Shown here piece by piece: positions 15,887 to 23,887 of a stretch of 29,409 nucleotides of DNA. The notes beneath the pieces were generated by a model that ran no database searches, was not told the origin of the DNA, and saw nothing but the letters and a program-made list of their open reading frames with translations. Source of the DNA: Burkholderiales bacterium (GTDB taxonomy: Bacteria; Pseudomonadota; Gammaproteobacteria; Burkholderiales; Burkholderiaceae); assembly GCA_947372535.1 (NCBI GenBank), contig CANBUA010000017.1, forward strand, positions 1 to 29,409. Reading direction: 5' to 3'. Position 1 is the stretch's first letter. Each line of letters opens with the position of its first letter. The position numbers and the translations under genes were made by a program.

Positions 15887-17221
15887 TCACGAATGCCGGC
15901 CAATGTCGATGAACCGCTGATTGGCGGCCTCCAAGGCTTGCGTGCGCCTTTTCACGAGGTTTTCCAACTCCAGATTCAGGGCCTGTTGCGCCGCCAGAGC
16001 TGCACGCTCTGCGCGCAATTTGCCCTCCTTGAGTTGATTCATCTGATCGGCCATGCCGAAGGCCAGCAGCAAAATCTGCGCGCCCGAACCGAACAGCAAG
16101 CCGTTTTCGCTGATCGCGTTGGACGGCACCATCCCCAGCAAGCGCAGGTAGTAAAGCAGCACGCCCAATGAGAGCGCCGTGAAAGACAAGGCCAGGTACC
16201 TTGCAGGCCGGGAGCCACTGAACACCATGATGGGAACGACAATGGCGGTAGCCAGCATCAGGATGACACCTGCAGGGATGCCCAACTCGAATGACAGGGC
16301 GTACCGATCCAGGCAAGCTGGGATGATGCACAGCGCATTGAGCGCAATCGCACCGGCCATCAGCTTGTTCATCCACTTGGGCATGCGGTGCTCGGTGTTG
16401 AAATAGCTCATCATGAAGAGCCCAAAACCGCAGTAGGACGCGCTGGCCGAGATCGCCAGGATCTGGTTGTTGAAATCGGGCAAGCCGGGCCAAAGGTACT
16501 GAAACGAGTAGCCCTTGAAGGCCAGGCTCCAGACAAGGAACGCGCCGATATACAGCACGTACAGGCCAAAATTCAACTGCCGCGTGGCGGCAAACAGGAA
16601 CAGGTGGTAGACCAGACCTGTCAGCAAGGCCCCGTAATACAAGCCATACAAGAGGTTCTCGAGTTGCATGCTGCTTGCATGGGCCCTGGCCTCCCAGAGA
16701 ATGGGCGCGACGATCTCGTGCAGGCCATCGTGCGTGGCCAACCTCATATAAACATCGACCTGCTCGCCTGGCTCAAAATGCAGCGGCACACTGGGGACGC
16801 GGGTGGCCACAGGCCTGGCATCAAAAACGCGTCGATCACCCGTGGCGATGTGCTCAATGGGCGCATTCGAGTTGCGGACGATGTAAACATCCACCTTGTC
16901 TTGCAAGGCCGAGCCGGTGTCCAAGACGCGCGAGACCTCGTGTGATTGCGCGTTGCGCAGACGAACACGCACCCACCAGGTCGACGAGTTGAAGGCAAAG
17001 TTGAAGACATCGGCGTGGTAATTACGCCAGCCGCGCTGATCGCTTTGGACTTGCGCCAGGCCTTGATCACCGCCAACATCTTCCAGCACCTGCGCGTCAT
17101 GGGCCAGCTTGACCTTGAGGTCGGTGTCTTGAAAATCCACCTGCAAGGGAATGGCCCTGGCATCAAGGGCCGGCAGCCAAGCCATGCACGCTACCAGGAT
17201 GGTCATGAGAACACGCTGCAT
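15887..17221 (-). CDS. 7TMR-DISM receptor without an output domain
   Basis: From the ATG at 17221 this is a 444-residue inner-membrane receptor. It has a cleaved signal peptide (to about residue 24, ending LDARA) and a periplasmic DISMED2-like beta domain (about 30-170, with FNSSTWWVRVRLRN). Seven membrane helices follow, from LYYGALLTGLVYHLFLFAA to LLFGSGAQILLLAFGMAD, then a cytoplasmic coiled coil (about 395-440). Family members usually continue after the 'R.T..L..AN.R' coil into a GGDEF or histidine kinase domain. This protein stops there, and no GGDEF is found in any frame of the 60 bp downstream. Its ATG shares one base with the stop of the AraC-type gene (TGATG), so translation is coupled. 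It may signal through a partner via the coiled coil. Confidence 0.9.
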   Translation of the reverse strand: MQRVLMTILVACMAWLPALDARAIPLQVDFQDTDLKVKLAHDAQVLEDVGGDQGLAQVQSDQRGWRNYHADVFNFAFNSSTWWVRVRLRNAQSHEVSRVLDTGSALQDKVDVYIVRNSNAPIEHIATGDRRVFDARPVATRVPSVPLHFEPGEQVDVYMRLATHDGLHEIVAPILWEARAHASSMQLENLLYGLYYGALLTGLVYHLFLFAATRQLNFGLYVLYIGAFLVWSLAFKGYSFQYLWPGLPDFNNQILAISASASYCGFGLFMMSYFNTEHRMPKWMNKLMAGAIALNALCIIPACLDRYALSFELGIPAGVILMLATAIVVPIMVFSGSRPARYLALSFTALSLGVLLYYLRLLGMVPSNAISENGLLFGSGAQILLLAFGMADQMNQLKEGKLRAERAALAAQQALNLELENLVKRRTQALEAANQRFIDIGRHS

Positions 17222-18270
17222 CACGGACCTGACAGAAGGCGCCGAAACTCGCCAGGAGACTGACCTGTCCACCGCTTGAAGGCGTGATGAAAGCTGGTCT
17301 GGTTGGTGAAGCCGAGCATCAATGCGATCTCAAGCAACGACAAGCGGGAGTCGTTCAGGTACTTCATGGCCAGGTTCTTGCGAACACGCTCGACCACCCC
17401 GCGGAAACTCAAGCCCACGGCCTCAAGCCGATTCTGCAAAGTGCGCGGTGACATGTCCAGCGCAGTGGCCAGAGCCACCAGCGTCACCTCCTGCTCGCCC
17501 ATTTGCAGGGCCAGCAAGTTCTCCAGCCTGGCCAGGAAACTGCCGGAGCTCATGGCGCGTTGATCCACCTGTTGCTCGGCCTGCTCATGCAGGATGCGGT
17601 TGACGCTGGGTTCTTGCTGAAGCACTGGCAAATCCAGGTACCGCACAGGCCCCATCAGCGCATTGCTGGCTTGATTGAAACGCGCGGTGCCGCCGAACAC
17701 ACGAGCAAACTTCGACGCCTGGCCTGGAGACGGGAACATGAAATTGACATCAAACGCCAGGTCCGGCTTGCCCGTCAAAAGGCGGGCGCTCCATGCCCAG
17801 GCGCCAATGGTCAGCAGCGTGATCCGGGGATCGATCAAGGGCGTCACCTGCCGAACCGCCAGCACGAACTGATCGCCCTGGAGACTGCCATGCACGGACT
17901 CCAGGTCATTGCGGAGATGGTGGTAGCGCGACAAGACCTTGCCCACCTCGCGCAGATTACTGCTGGTCATGGTCATGAAACCTACCAGGCCCGTGTTCCA
18001 GGGCTTGAAGTGTTCTGACAGCGTGAGGGCCAGACAGGGGTCTTGCAACAACGATTCAGCCGCAGCCATCAAGACATGCCAGTCATTGACAGGAAAGCGC
18101 TCGCTGGACGGTGCTTGACGGATGTCCGCAAGCTGTTTGGGTGTGCAGATCGACTCTGCAGCATGACCACTGTGATCGATGAAATCGAGCAACACCCGCA
18201 CATAGCTGATGCCGACGGTATAGCCATCGTAGGCGGTCAAGGCGAAGGGCTTGATGAACATGGCCTGCAT
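17221..18270 (-). CDS. AraC-family transcriptional regulator
   Basis: This 349-residue protein has an N-terminal arabinose-binding-like sensor domain (PF12625 type, about 25-215). That domain contains LSEHFKPWNTGLVGFMTMTSSNL. The C-terminal AraC DNA-binding domain (about 250-345) has two helix-turn-helix segments: VTLVALATALDMSPRTLQNRL, then SLLEIALMLGFTNQTSFHHAF and the closing GQSPGEFRRLL. This is the OruR/ArgR-like subgroup, whose members often control neighbouring catabolic or lipase genes. The ATG at 18270 is used. A second ATG three codons in is equally possible. It heads a two-gene unit with the 7TM receptor and is divergent from the secreted lipase, 248 bp away, its most likely target. 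Confidence 0.93.
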   Translation of the reverse strand: MQAMFIKPFALTAYDGYTVGISYVRVLLDFIDHSGHAAESICTPKQLADIRQAPSSERFPVNDWHVLMAAAESLLQDPCLALTLSEHFKPWNTGLVGFMTMTSSNLREVGKVLSRYHHLRNDLESVHGSLQGDQFVLAVRQVTPLIDPRITLLTIGAWAWSARLLTGKPDLAFDVNFMFPSPGQASKFARVFGGTARFNQASNALMGPVRYLDLPVLQQEPSVNRILHEQAEQQVDQRAMSSGSFLARLENLLALQMGEQEVTLVALATALDMSPRTLQNRLEAVGLSFRGVVERVRKNLAMKYLNDSRLSLLEIALMLGFTNQTSFHHAFKRWTGQSPGEFRRLLSGP

Positions 18271-18518
18271 TGTGTCCGAATGTCAGGCACACGAGCATCA
18301 GGCGCTTCCCGTGGTGGTTCAGGGATAGCCCGCCATGGCGCCACTCATTTGAACGCCCAAGGTAACCCTAGGTTTGGCATGTTCGAGCAATGAAGCCGCA
18401 CATCGCGGCAAGACAGCCCAAAGCCCGACACGAACAATTCATCACGGGCTTCACGCCACTTGAACGCCCTTCTCTGCTCCGCTCTGCTGATGATTCACCG
18501 ACAACCATAGGAATTGAC

Positions 18519-19754
18519 ATGCCTTCCAAAACTCACTTGATGACACGCATCGTGTCGGCCATTTCGCTGACGGCCGGCGTCATGCTCATGGCCGGCAGTG
18601 CCATGGCACAGCAGGCTTTCCCGGCCGGCAAAGCCGCCTCGCCCTTGACGGATGCCTTCTACAAGGCCCCCACCGCCTCGGAATTGAACGGCAAGGCCCC
18701 TGGCACCGTGCTGCGCTATCGCACGACCCCGGCCCCTGACTACTCGTCCGATGTGCCGACGACTTACCAGCTGATGTATGTGACGACCAATACAACGGGC
18801 GACGCTGTTGGTGCCGTCACCACCGTGTTGGTCCCCAAGACTGCGCCGGCCACTGGCCGCCAGGTCTTGTCCTACCAGTCGTTCTACGACAGCCTGACCC
18901 AAACTTGCACGCCCTCGATTTTGACGGCCCAAGGCAAGTTGTTCGAATCTGGCTATGTCAAGACCGCCCTGCGCAAGGGCATCGTGGTCGTCATGTCTGA
19001 CTACGAAGGTCTGGACAATCAATGGATCGCCGGCCTGAACACTGCCCATGGCGTGCTCGACGGGATCCGCGCTGCGATCAATTTCAACAAGTCCGGCCTG
19101 AAAGCTGGCGCCCGTGTGGCCATGATGGGCTTCTCGGGCGGTGGCCATGCCACTGGCTGGGCTGCTGAAGTCGCACCCGAATACGCATCGGATCTGAACA
19201 TCGTCGGTGCCGCCCTGGGTGGTGTGCCCGTCAACATCGCCAATGTGGCCCGCAAGGTCGACGGCGGGCTGTTCTCGTCGGTCTACCTGGGTGCCGTGGT
19301 TGGTCTGTCGCGCGCCTATCCAGAAATCGATCCGGCCAAGTACGCCACACCGGCTGGTCTGACGGCCATCAAGGACATTGGCAACCGCTGCTTGCTGGGC
19401 ATGTTCCAGGGCCAGAGCGACATGCTGGTCAAGTACGCCTTGACCAAGAGCACGAAGTACCTCAAGGACGCCAACTTCCTGGACCTGCCTGAAATCGCTG
19501 CCATCATCGAAGCGAACAACATGGGCAGCCGCACGCCCAGTGCACCGCTCTACATCTATGAAGGCACCAATGACGAAATCATGCCCATCAAGGATGTGGA
19601 CGATTTGGTGACCAACTACTGCGACAAGGGCGTGAAGGTTCAATACAACCGCACCACGGGCGATCACCTGCTCATGGCTGTCAGCCCCACCGCACCCATG
19701 AGCTGGGCATTGGACCGCCTGGCCGGCAAGGCTGCGCCGAGCAACTGCAAGTGA
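18519..19754 (+). CDS. Secreted LIP-family triacylglycerol lipase
   Basis: From the ATG at 18519 (AGGA about 8 nt upstream) this is a 411-residue exported alpha/beta-hydrolase. A signal peptide ends near AGSAMA. The mature protein matches the secretory lipase family (PF03583, Candida LIP type). It has a nucleophile elbow GFSGGGHATG with Ser206, the acid candidate Asp352 in EGTNDEIMP, and His383 in GDHLLMA. Three mature-region Cys residues in TQTCTPS, GNRCLLG and TNYCDKG may form disulfides. Family members act on long-chain esters, some on polyesters. The natural substrate here is unknown. The upstream region is shared with the AraC regulator, and a strong terminator follows the stop. Confidence 0.92.
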   Translation: MPSKTHLMTRIVSAISLTAGVMLMAGSAMAQQAFPAGKAASPLTDAFYKAPTASELNGKAPGTVLRYRTTPAPDYSSDVPTTYQLMYVTTNTTGDAVGAVTTVLVPKTAPATGRQVLSYQSFYDSLTQTCTPSILTAQGKLFESGYVKTALRKGIVVVMSDYEGLDNQWIAGLNTAHGVLDGIRAAINFNKSGLKAGARVAMMGFSGGGHATGWAAEVAPEYASDLNIVGAALGGVPVNIANVARKVDGGLFSSVYLGAVVGLSRAYPEIDPAKYATPAGLTAIKDIGNRCLLGMFQGQSDMLVKYALTKSTKYLKDANFLDLPEIAAIIEANNMGSRTPSAPLYIYEGTNDEIMPIKDVDDLVTNYCDKGVKVQYNRTTGDHLLMAVSPTAPMSWALDRLAGKAAPSNCK

Positions 19755-19783
19755 TTTAACGGCCCTCTCGGGTCTTCAGAAAG

Positions 19784-19812
19784 GGCCGCGTTCCAGGACG
19801 CGGCCTTTTTTT
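19784..19812 (+). terminator. Intrinsic terminator after the lipase gene
   Basis: GGCCGCGT (19784-19791) pairs perfectly with ACGCGGCC (19798-19805) across a 6-nt loop, followed by seven T's. It sits 30 bp after the lipase stop and separates the lipase from the EndoU-like gene. Confidence 0.9.
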
Positions 19813-19975
19813 GCTTGGCCGACGTTCAACCAGTGAGGACTGCCGAGCCCGGGATCAGATCAGGTACATTCTTGGCCCATGTATCGGAGAGATGTGCGTG
19901 GTGACACTTGCATGCCATGGTCATCTGACGCCGATTGACGTATTTTTCAACCAGCATTTGACAGGGAATCAAATC

Positions 19976-20551
19976 ATGAAAAAACGCTACAACCTGGACC
20001 AGGACGTGATCTGCCATATCTTCAAGCATGGCAAACGGGCCAATGGCACCATCGAGCCCAATGACGGCGCCGGTGGTCACGCCACCCAGGACAAAGCTTC
20101 GTCGATCACCGAATACAAAATTACCGCAGTTCCCCAAGCCAAGAAGGCCGAGGCAGACACTTGGTTCAAAGCCAAAAAGGCAGACGCCATCGCCTGCCCA
20201 TTCCCTCATGTGGCGACGTTCAAGATCGGCACACAGGCCTATCACAACAAATCGATGTTTCCCGGTCACGTGACCAAGGCCGCCTTGATCAAGACAATCG
20301 AGCGAGCGCTCAGCAGTGCGACCTCGGCTCACACGTACAACGGATCAGCCAGGGTCAACTCGGCGAACGGCATCGCGTGGGTCGCCCCAGGCGACTTCAA
20401 GCGGCCGATTTCTGACAGCACGGTCGAAAATGGCGGCTACGTGGTGGGGCGCGCCGACGGTATCCGTATCAAAGGACAAAAAAAGGGTGCGGATGACGGC
20501 GACCTGACATCCGCATTTCCTGACACCAAGGGCTTTTATCAGAAAGCCTGA
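19976..20551 (+). CDS. EndoU-like nuclease candidate, standalone
   Basis: This 191-residue protein has no signal peptide or membrane helix. The ATG at 19976 follows AGGGA. The frame stays open further upstream, but only from start codons without a ribosome site. I see the bacterial EndoU (PF14436) pattern: a first His in VICHIFKHG (14 or 18), GGH with His35, a KSMFP box (92-96) followed by an amphipathic helix ALIKTIERALSS, and a late strand pair GIRIKGQ... ending TSAFP. In that family two His and a Lys or Tyr near the C-terminus cut RNA, often as a toxin domain. Here it is alone, not fused to a delivery module. No recognisable immunity gene is adjacent. The assignment is by pattern reading only. 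An unrelated hypothetical protein remains possible. Confidence 0.5.
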   Translation: MKKRYNLDQDVICHIFKHGKRANGTIEPNDGAGGHATQDKASSITEYKITAVPQAKKAEADTWFKAKKADAIACPFPHVATFKIGTQAYHNKSMFPGHVTKAALIKTIERALSSATSAHTYNGSARVNSANGIAWVAPGDFKRPISDSTVENGGYVVGRADGIRIKGQKKGADDGDLTSAFPDTKGFYQKA

Positions 20552-20566
20552 TCGCGTGCCCTCACC

Positions 20567-20971
20567 ATGACTGATGCGCAGGCATTCAGGGCGCTCATCC
20601 TGTCGCCGCTGATCCTCCTCGCTGCCGATCAGGCGGCGGCAGTGGCTCCGGCCGTGGACATCGCCGCTGGCCAGAAGGCCTTCGCCCCGTGCGCCTCGTG
20701 TCATCAGGTCGGGCCTTCAGCGCGCGGCGCTTTTGGCCCTCAGCTCAATGGCATTTTGGGCAGGCGTGCCGGGTCCACGCTGGACTACAACTACTCCACG
20801 GCCATGAAGAACGCCAAGATCGTCTGGTCGGCGCAGTCGCTGGCGGCGTTCATCCAGGATGCCGACCGGGTGGTGCCTGGCACCAAGATGCGTTTTTTTA
20901 GCCTGGGCTATGACGATCAGAAGATCGTCAACTTGGTGGGCTACCTGCGAACCTTTCAGGCTGCACGCTGA
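20567..20971 (+). CDS. Periplasmic class I c-type cytochrome
   Basis: This 134-residue protein has an N-terminal export signal (to about residue 26). A single CASCH haem-binding motif (Cys42, Cys45, His46) is present. Met108 in GTKMRF is the expected distal haem ligand. The order FGPQLNGILGRRAG, then YSTAMKN and VGYLRTF is that of cytochrome c2/c550-type soluble electron carriers. It starts 15 bp after the EndoU-like stop on the same strand with no clear Shine-Dalgarno, so it may be read through from that gene. I see no oxidase or dehydrogenase partner nearby. The gene after it, 70 bp on, encodes a secreted hydrolase. Confidence 0.92.
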   Translation: MTDAQAFRALILSPLILLAADQAAAVAPAVDIAAGQKAFAPCASCHQVGPSARGAFGPQLNGILGRRAGSTLDYNYSTAMKNAKIVWSAQSLAAFIQDADRVVPGTKMRFFSLGYDDQKIVNLVGYLRTFQAAR

Positions 20972-21041
20972 AGGACAAACCCGCTGTGCTTGCCCCGATA
21001 GTGCCGTCCAGAATGAGCCCCTTAATCCAGGAGTCCTTGTC

Positions 21042-22340
21042 ATGCGCCGTCGGCAGCCTGTCGCGTTCATGTTCCGCTGCGCCCGTGCATTGGGCCTCAC
21101 CGCCTTCAGCATGGCCACGCAGGCAGCCGGCACCAACTATTTCACTTGGCAGGCGGTGACCCTGCCAGCCTTAGCGGGGGCGTCTTGTGGCAATGGCAGC
21201 CCCTACCGTTTCTTCGTCAACCGCACGCCCCTGACCAACAAGACAGTCGTGGTGTTTGAAGGCGGCGGCACATGCTGGGATCAACGTGCTTGCCAAGGCA
21301 TCGGCACGCTGTCGGCAGCCAACCCTGACGGCATCTCGCTCAAGTATCTGGCCAACATCCAGCACCAGATTGGCACCCCCTTCATGGCACGCCTGGATCC
21401 GGTGCAATGGATTCAAACGCAGCGCTGGAACATCGTTTTCGTGCCCTACTGCACGGGTGATGTCCACATGGGCAACGCCACGGCCGTCTACGCCGATGCA
21501 GACTCGAGCAAGCCTTTGGCGTATGCGCACCGAGGGCTGGTCAACAACGCGGCCGTGGCGGCCTGGCTCAAAACCAATTTGCCCCGGCCGGACAAGCTCC
21601 TGATCACGGGCGATTCAGCCGGAGGCGCCGGGGCAACGGCGAACTATGCCACCATCCGCACCGCACTGAATCCCAAACAATCAGCCTTGCTGGCCGATGC
21701 AGGCCCGCTGTTCCCAGCACCTCGCGGTGATCGCGGCGATCCAGTCAACGACACGGCGCCCTCGCGATACCCTTCCCTGCCTTTGCATCGCTTGATCAAC
21801 CAGGCATGGGGACTGGGCCTGGTCGATGGCCTGTTGGGCCAATTGAGTGCACGCTACCCTGGCCGCTTCGACGCCAACGATCTGGGCAGCATGACGACTG
21901 GCCTGGGCCGTGCCTTCCCACAAGATCGTTTTGGTTTTGCCACCCAGCAGGAGGACGGTGTCTACGCCGACTACTCCTACTCGAGGTTCTACCCCGACAT
22001 CGTCGCCAGCACCGGCCAGGACCGAAGCCAGCGCCTCAACGAAAAGTGGCGCCAGGATATCGGCAACTGGGTGTTGCAGATGAATGCGCAGCCCAATGTG
22101 GGCTACTACATCCCCAATGGCCGCGTGCTCTTCAAGTCACACGGCCTGACCACCTTCGCCTTCTGGGGGACGGCGATCAAGGAGGCTGGCTGGCGCAACG
22201 TCGGCCAGTTCCTCGACAACTTGATCGACGGTCAAGGTCAGCCGATGCGCGCCATCGAAAGCCAGCGCATCTTGCAGGACGCGCTGCCGCTGGGCGCGGA
22301 CGCCCTCGTCAACCTGTTCATGGGTGGCGACAAGCGCTGA
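21042..22340 (+). CDS. Secreted pectinacetylesterase/Notum-family hydrolase, copy 1
   Basis: From the ATG at 21042 (AGGAG 9 nt upstream) this is a 432-residue exported protein. A signal peptide ends near ATQAAG. The mature part follows the PAE family (PF03283): oxyanion segment VVFEGGGTCWD, then VPYCTGDVHMGN, the nucleophile motif ITGDSAGGAGA with Ser192, and His367 in KSHGLTT. An Asp in ATQQEDGVYADYSY is a candidate acid. The family hydrolyses carboxyl esters of polysaccharides or lipids. In bacteria the substrate is generally unproven. A clear paralogue lies at 23888-25144, with Ser at the same residue number. It is convergent with the PEP-CTERM gene, only 18 bp separating the stops. Confidence 0.9.
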   Translation: MRRRQPVAFMFRCARALGLTAFSMATQAAGTNYFTWQAVTLPALAGASCGNGSPYRFFVNRTPLTNKTVVVFEGGGTCWDQRACQGIGTLSAANPDGISLKYLANIQHQIGTPFMARLDPVQWIQTQRWNIVFVPYCTGDVHMGNATAVYADADSSKPLAYAHRGLVNNAAVAAWLKTNLPRPDKLLITGDSAGGAGATANYATIRTALNPKQSALLADAGPLFPAPRGDRGDPVNDTAPSRYPSLPLHRLINQAWGLGLVDGLLGQLSARYPGRFDANDLGSMTTGLGRAFPQDRFGFATQQEDGVYADYSYSRFYPDIVASTGQDRSQRLNEKWRQDIGNWVLQMNAQPNVGYYIPNGRVLFKSHGLTTFAFWGTAIKEAGWRNVGQFLDNLIDGQGQPMRAIESQRILQDALPLGADALVNLFMGGDKR

Positions 22341-22358
22341 GCGCGCTGCGTGCGTGGA

Positions 22359-23339
22359 TCAGCGATCGCGCTGGCGGCGGCGGGCCAGACCTGCGATGCC
22401 CACCAAGCCCAGGCCCATCAGCGCGAAGGTGCCAGGCTCAGGCACCACAGCGCTGACCACCACGGAAGTGATGTCAAGGTCGACAAAGCCGCACTCCAGC
22501 GCAGCGCCGAAAGGCTTGGCCATTCTGCAGAGCTCATCACTGACCGACAGCCGTGAGCTCTGAGGTGTGAACGTGAAGTTCTGGAGGACCGTGGCCAGAT
22601 CATTCTCCGCGTACAGATAACCGTCCTCCATGAGGAAGCCGGCGCTCAACCCATAGGTCGTTTGCGCCAGCGTGAGGTCTCGGGGACGACCAGGGGGCCG
22701 GTAATAGCCAGCAAAATTCGAGACGAGAAGGGTGCTCTCCTGTTCAACGAGTACAACCCTGGATGTGGTCGGATCAATGGCTCTTTTGAAACCTTGGTAG
22801 TAGGTTGAGAAACTGGCATCGCTCCAGGTCGACTGGGTCGAATAAGTGAAGTCCACGCCAGCGTCGGGAATGACCACGCCAAGGGTGTAGGGGGCGTTGC
22901 CAAAATGACCGCCGATTTGAAGGGGCGTGGGCAACAGGGCTTTGACCACCACCTGGTTTTCACCCACAGGACCCAAGCTGTTCCGAAGCCTCGGAGAGAG
23001 ACTCAGGTCCCCCTCAGGGATGATGGTGTCGCGATCTGTGACCAGGTCCTTGTTCACGACCTCGTAGAAAGAATCGAGGAGAGTGGGCGTGAACACCGCA
23101 GCACCAGCGTCCACCGTGATGGTGGCGCTGAAGCTTTGCCCAACGGCCAGATGGGCCATCGCCTGGTTCACATCCGCGCGGTTTTGCTCGGTCAAGTCCG
23201 GATACGCGCTGGGATCCCAGCCGTCGAAAAAAGTCTCTTTGGAGGTGATCGTGCCGTTCATTTGCACCGTCACGATGTCGGCGTGCGACCAGGCCGGGAA
23301 AGAAAGCGCCAAGGCGATGACCAGGGTGGATGGCTTCAT
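22359..23339 (-). CDS. PEP-CTERM sorting domain protein
   Basis: From the ATG at 23339, with AGGAG about 8 nt upstream, this is a 326-residue exported protein. It has a signal peptide ending PAWSHA. The last ~28 residues are a canonical PEP-CTERM tail: VPEPGTFALMGLGLVGIAGL followed by an Arg-rich end. Such proteins are processed by exosortase and released or attached to the surface. No exosortase gene is in the window. The mature region (about 22-295) is beta-rich and unknown. A near-perfect heptanucleotide repeat lies 18-44 bp upstream of the start. It sits between the two paralogous hydrolase genes on the opposite strand. Confidence 0.88.
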   Translation of the reverse strand: MKPSTLVIALALSFPAWSHADIVTVQMNGTITSKETFFDGWDPSAYPDLTEQNRADVNQAMAHLAVGQSFSATITVDAGAAVFTPTLLDSFYEVVNKDLVTDRDTIIPEGDLSLSPRLRNSLGPVGENQVVVKALLPTPLQIGGHFGNAPYTLGVVIPDAGVDFTYSTQSTWSDASFSTYYQGFKRAIDPTTSRVVLVEQESTLLVSNFAGYYRPPGRPRDLTLAQTTYGLSAGFLMEDGYLYAENDLATVLQNFTFTPQSSRLSVSDELCRMAKPFGAALECGFVDLDITSVVVSAVVPEPGTFALMGLGLVGIAGLARRRQRDR

Positions 23340-23356
23340 GAAGGAGGCTCCTGTCA

Positions 23357-23383
23357 GTTTTGTGTTTTGTGTTTTGTGTTTTG
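23357..23383. repeat. Heptanucleotide tandem repeat upstream of the PEP-CTERM gene
   Basis: The unit GTTTTGT is repeated 3.9 times without mismatch over 27 bp. On the coding strand of the PEP-CTERM gene this reads as a CAAAACA-type repeat in the leader or promoter, 18 bp before its ATG. A 7-bp unit would change promoter or ribosome-site spacing if copy number slipped. That consequence is an inference. Confidence 0.9.
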
Positions 23384-23508
23384 AGCAGGCGCGGGCCAAT
23401 TTTGGCTGAGCCTACACGGGACACCCAGAGTGTAAAGATGGCCTCTGCCGTGAAAACCGGCGGATTACCCCTGAGCCGGTACACCCATTGGGGGGATACC
23501 GCGCTGAC

Positions 23509-23739
23509 TCACTCCTGCGCCGTGCCGCCATCGGGCAAGGCCACATCGATGGCTTTGCCGACCACTTTGCCCGTCACGGTCACCCCTGTGCTGACAACAG
23601 CCCCGGCCACGGAGATCGCGGCACCAGTCACCGCGCCAGCAACCGTCACCGCCGCGCAACCCGGCAGGCCCGCCAACAGCAGGCACAAGGACAAGGTCAG
23701 GCCGATGTGACGCGGGATGGTGGGCAGCAGGTCGTTCAT
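23509..23739 (-). CDS. Small NF038104-like lipoprotein
   Basis: From the ATG at 23739 this is a 76-residue protein with a lipoprotein signal peptide and lipobox LAGLPGCAA at about 21-29. The short mature part is built of Val/Gly/Ala-rich strands, VTVAGAVTGAAISVAGAVVS and on. This is the style of the NF038104 lipoproteins common in proteobacteria, whose function is unknown. A TTG ten codons upstream could be an alternative start. Neither has a good Shine-Dalgarno. The gene reads toward the PEP-CTERM promoter and stops 126 bp before it. Confidence 0.72.
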   Translation of the reverse strand: MNDLLPTIPRHIGLTLSLCLLLAGLPGCAAVTVAGAVTGAAISVAGAVVSTGVTVTGKVVGKAIDVALPDGGTAQE

Positions 23740-23887
23740 CGTGGCGATGATGCCAGAGCCCACGCCCAACCAACGCCGAATAAGCGCCCTTGATCATGTT
23801 ACTCACTGGCTGGGGCAAACCCCGTGAGCCCAATGCCTGAGTGGGCGAAAAAATGACAGCATCCGTCCGCAAGACAAGGAACGCCTC

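Noticed and set aside
20859..21041. Upstream extension of the first hydrolase reading frame
   Set aside because: It overlaps the cytochrome gene. The ATG at 21042 has AGGAG and starts a proper signal peptide.
22324..22563. Small plus-strand ORFs opposite the PEP-CTERM tail
   Set aside because: They are shadows. The PEP-CTERM motif on the minus strand is unambiguous.
23360..23710. 116-codon plus-strand ORF starting inside the heptanucleotide repeat
   Set aside because: The translation has no ribosome site and is antisense to a clear lipoprotein gene.
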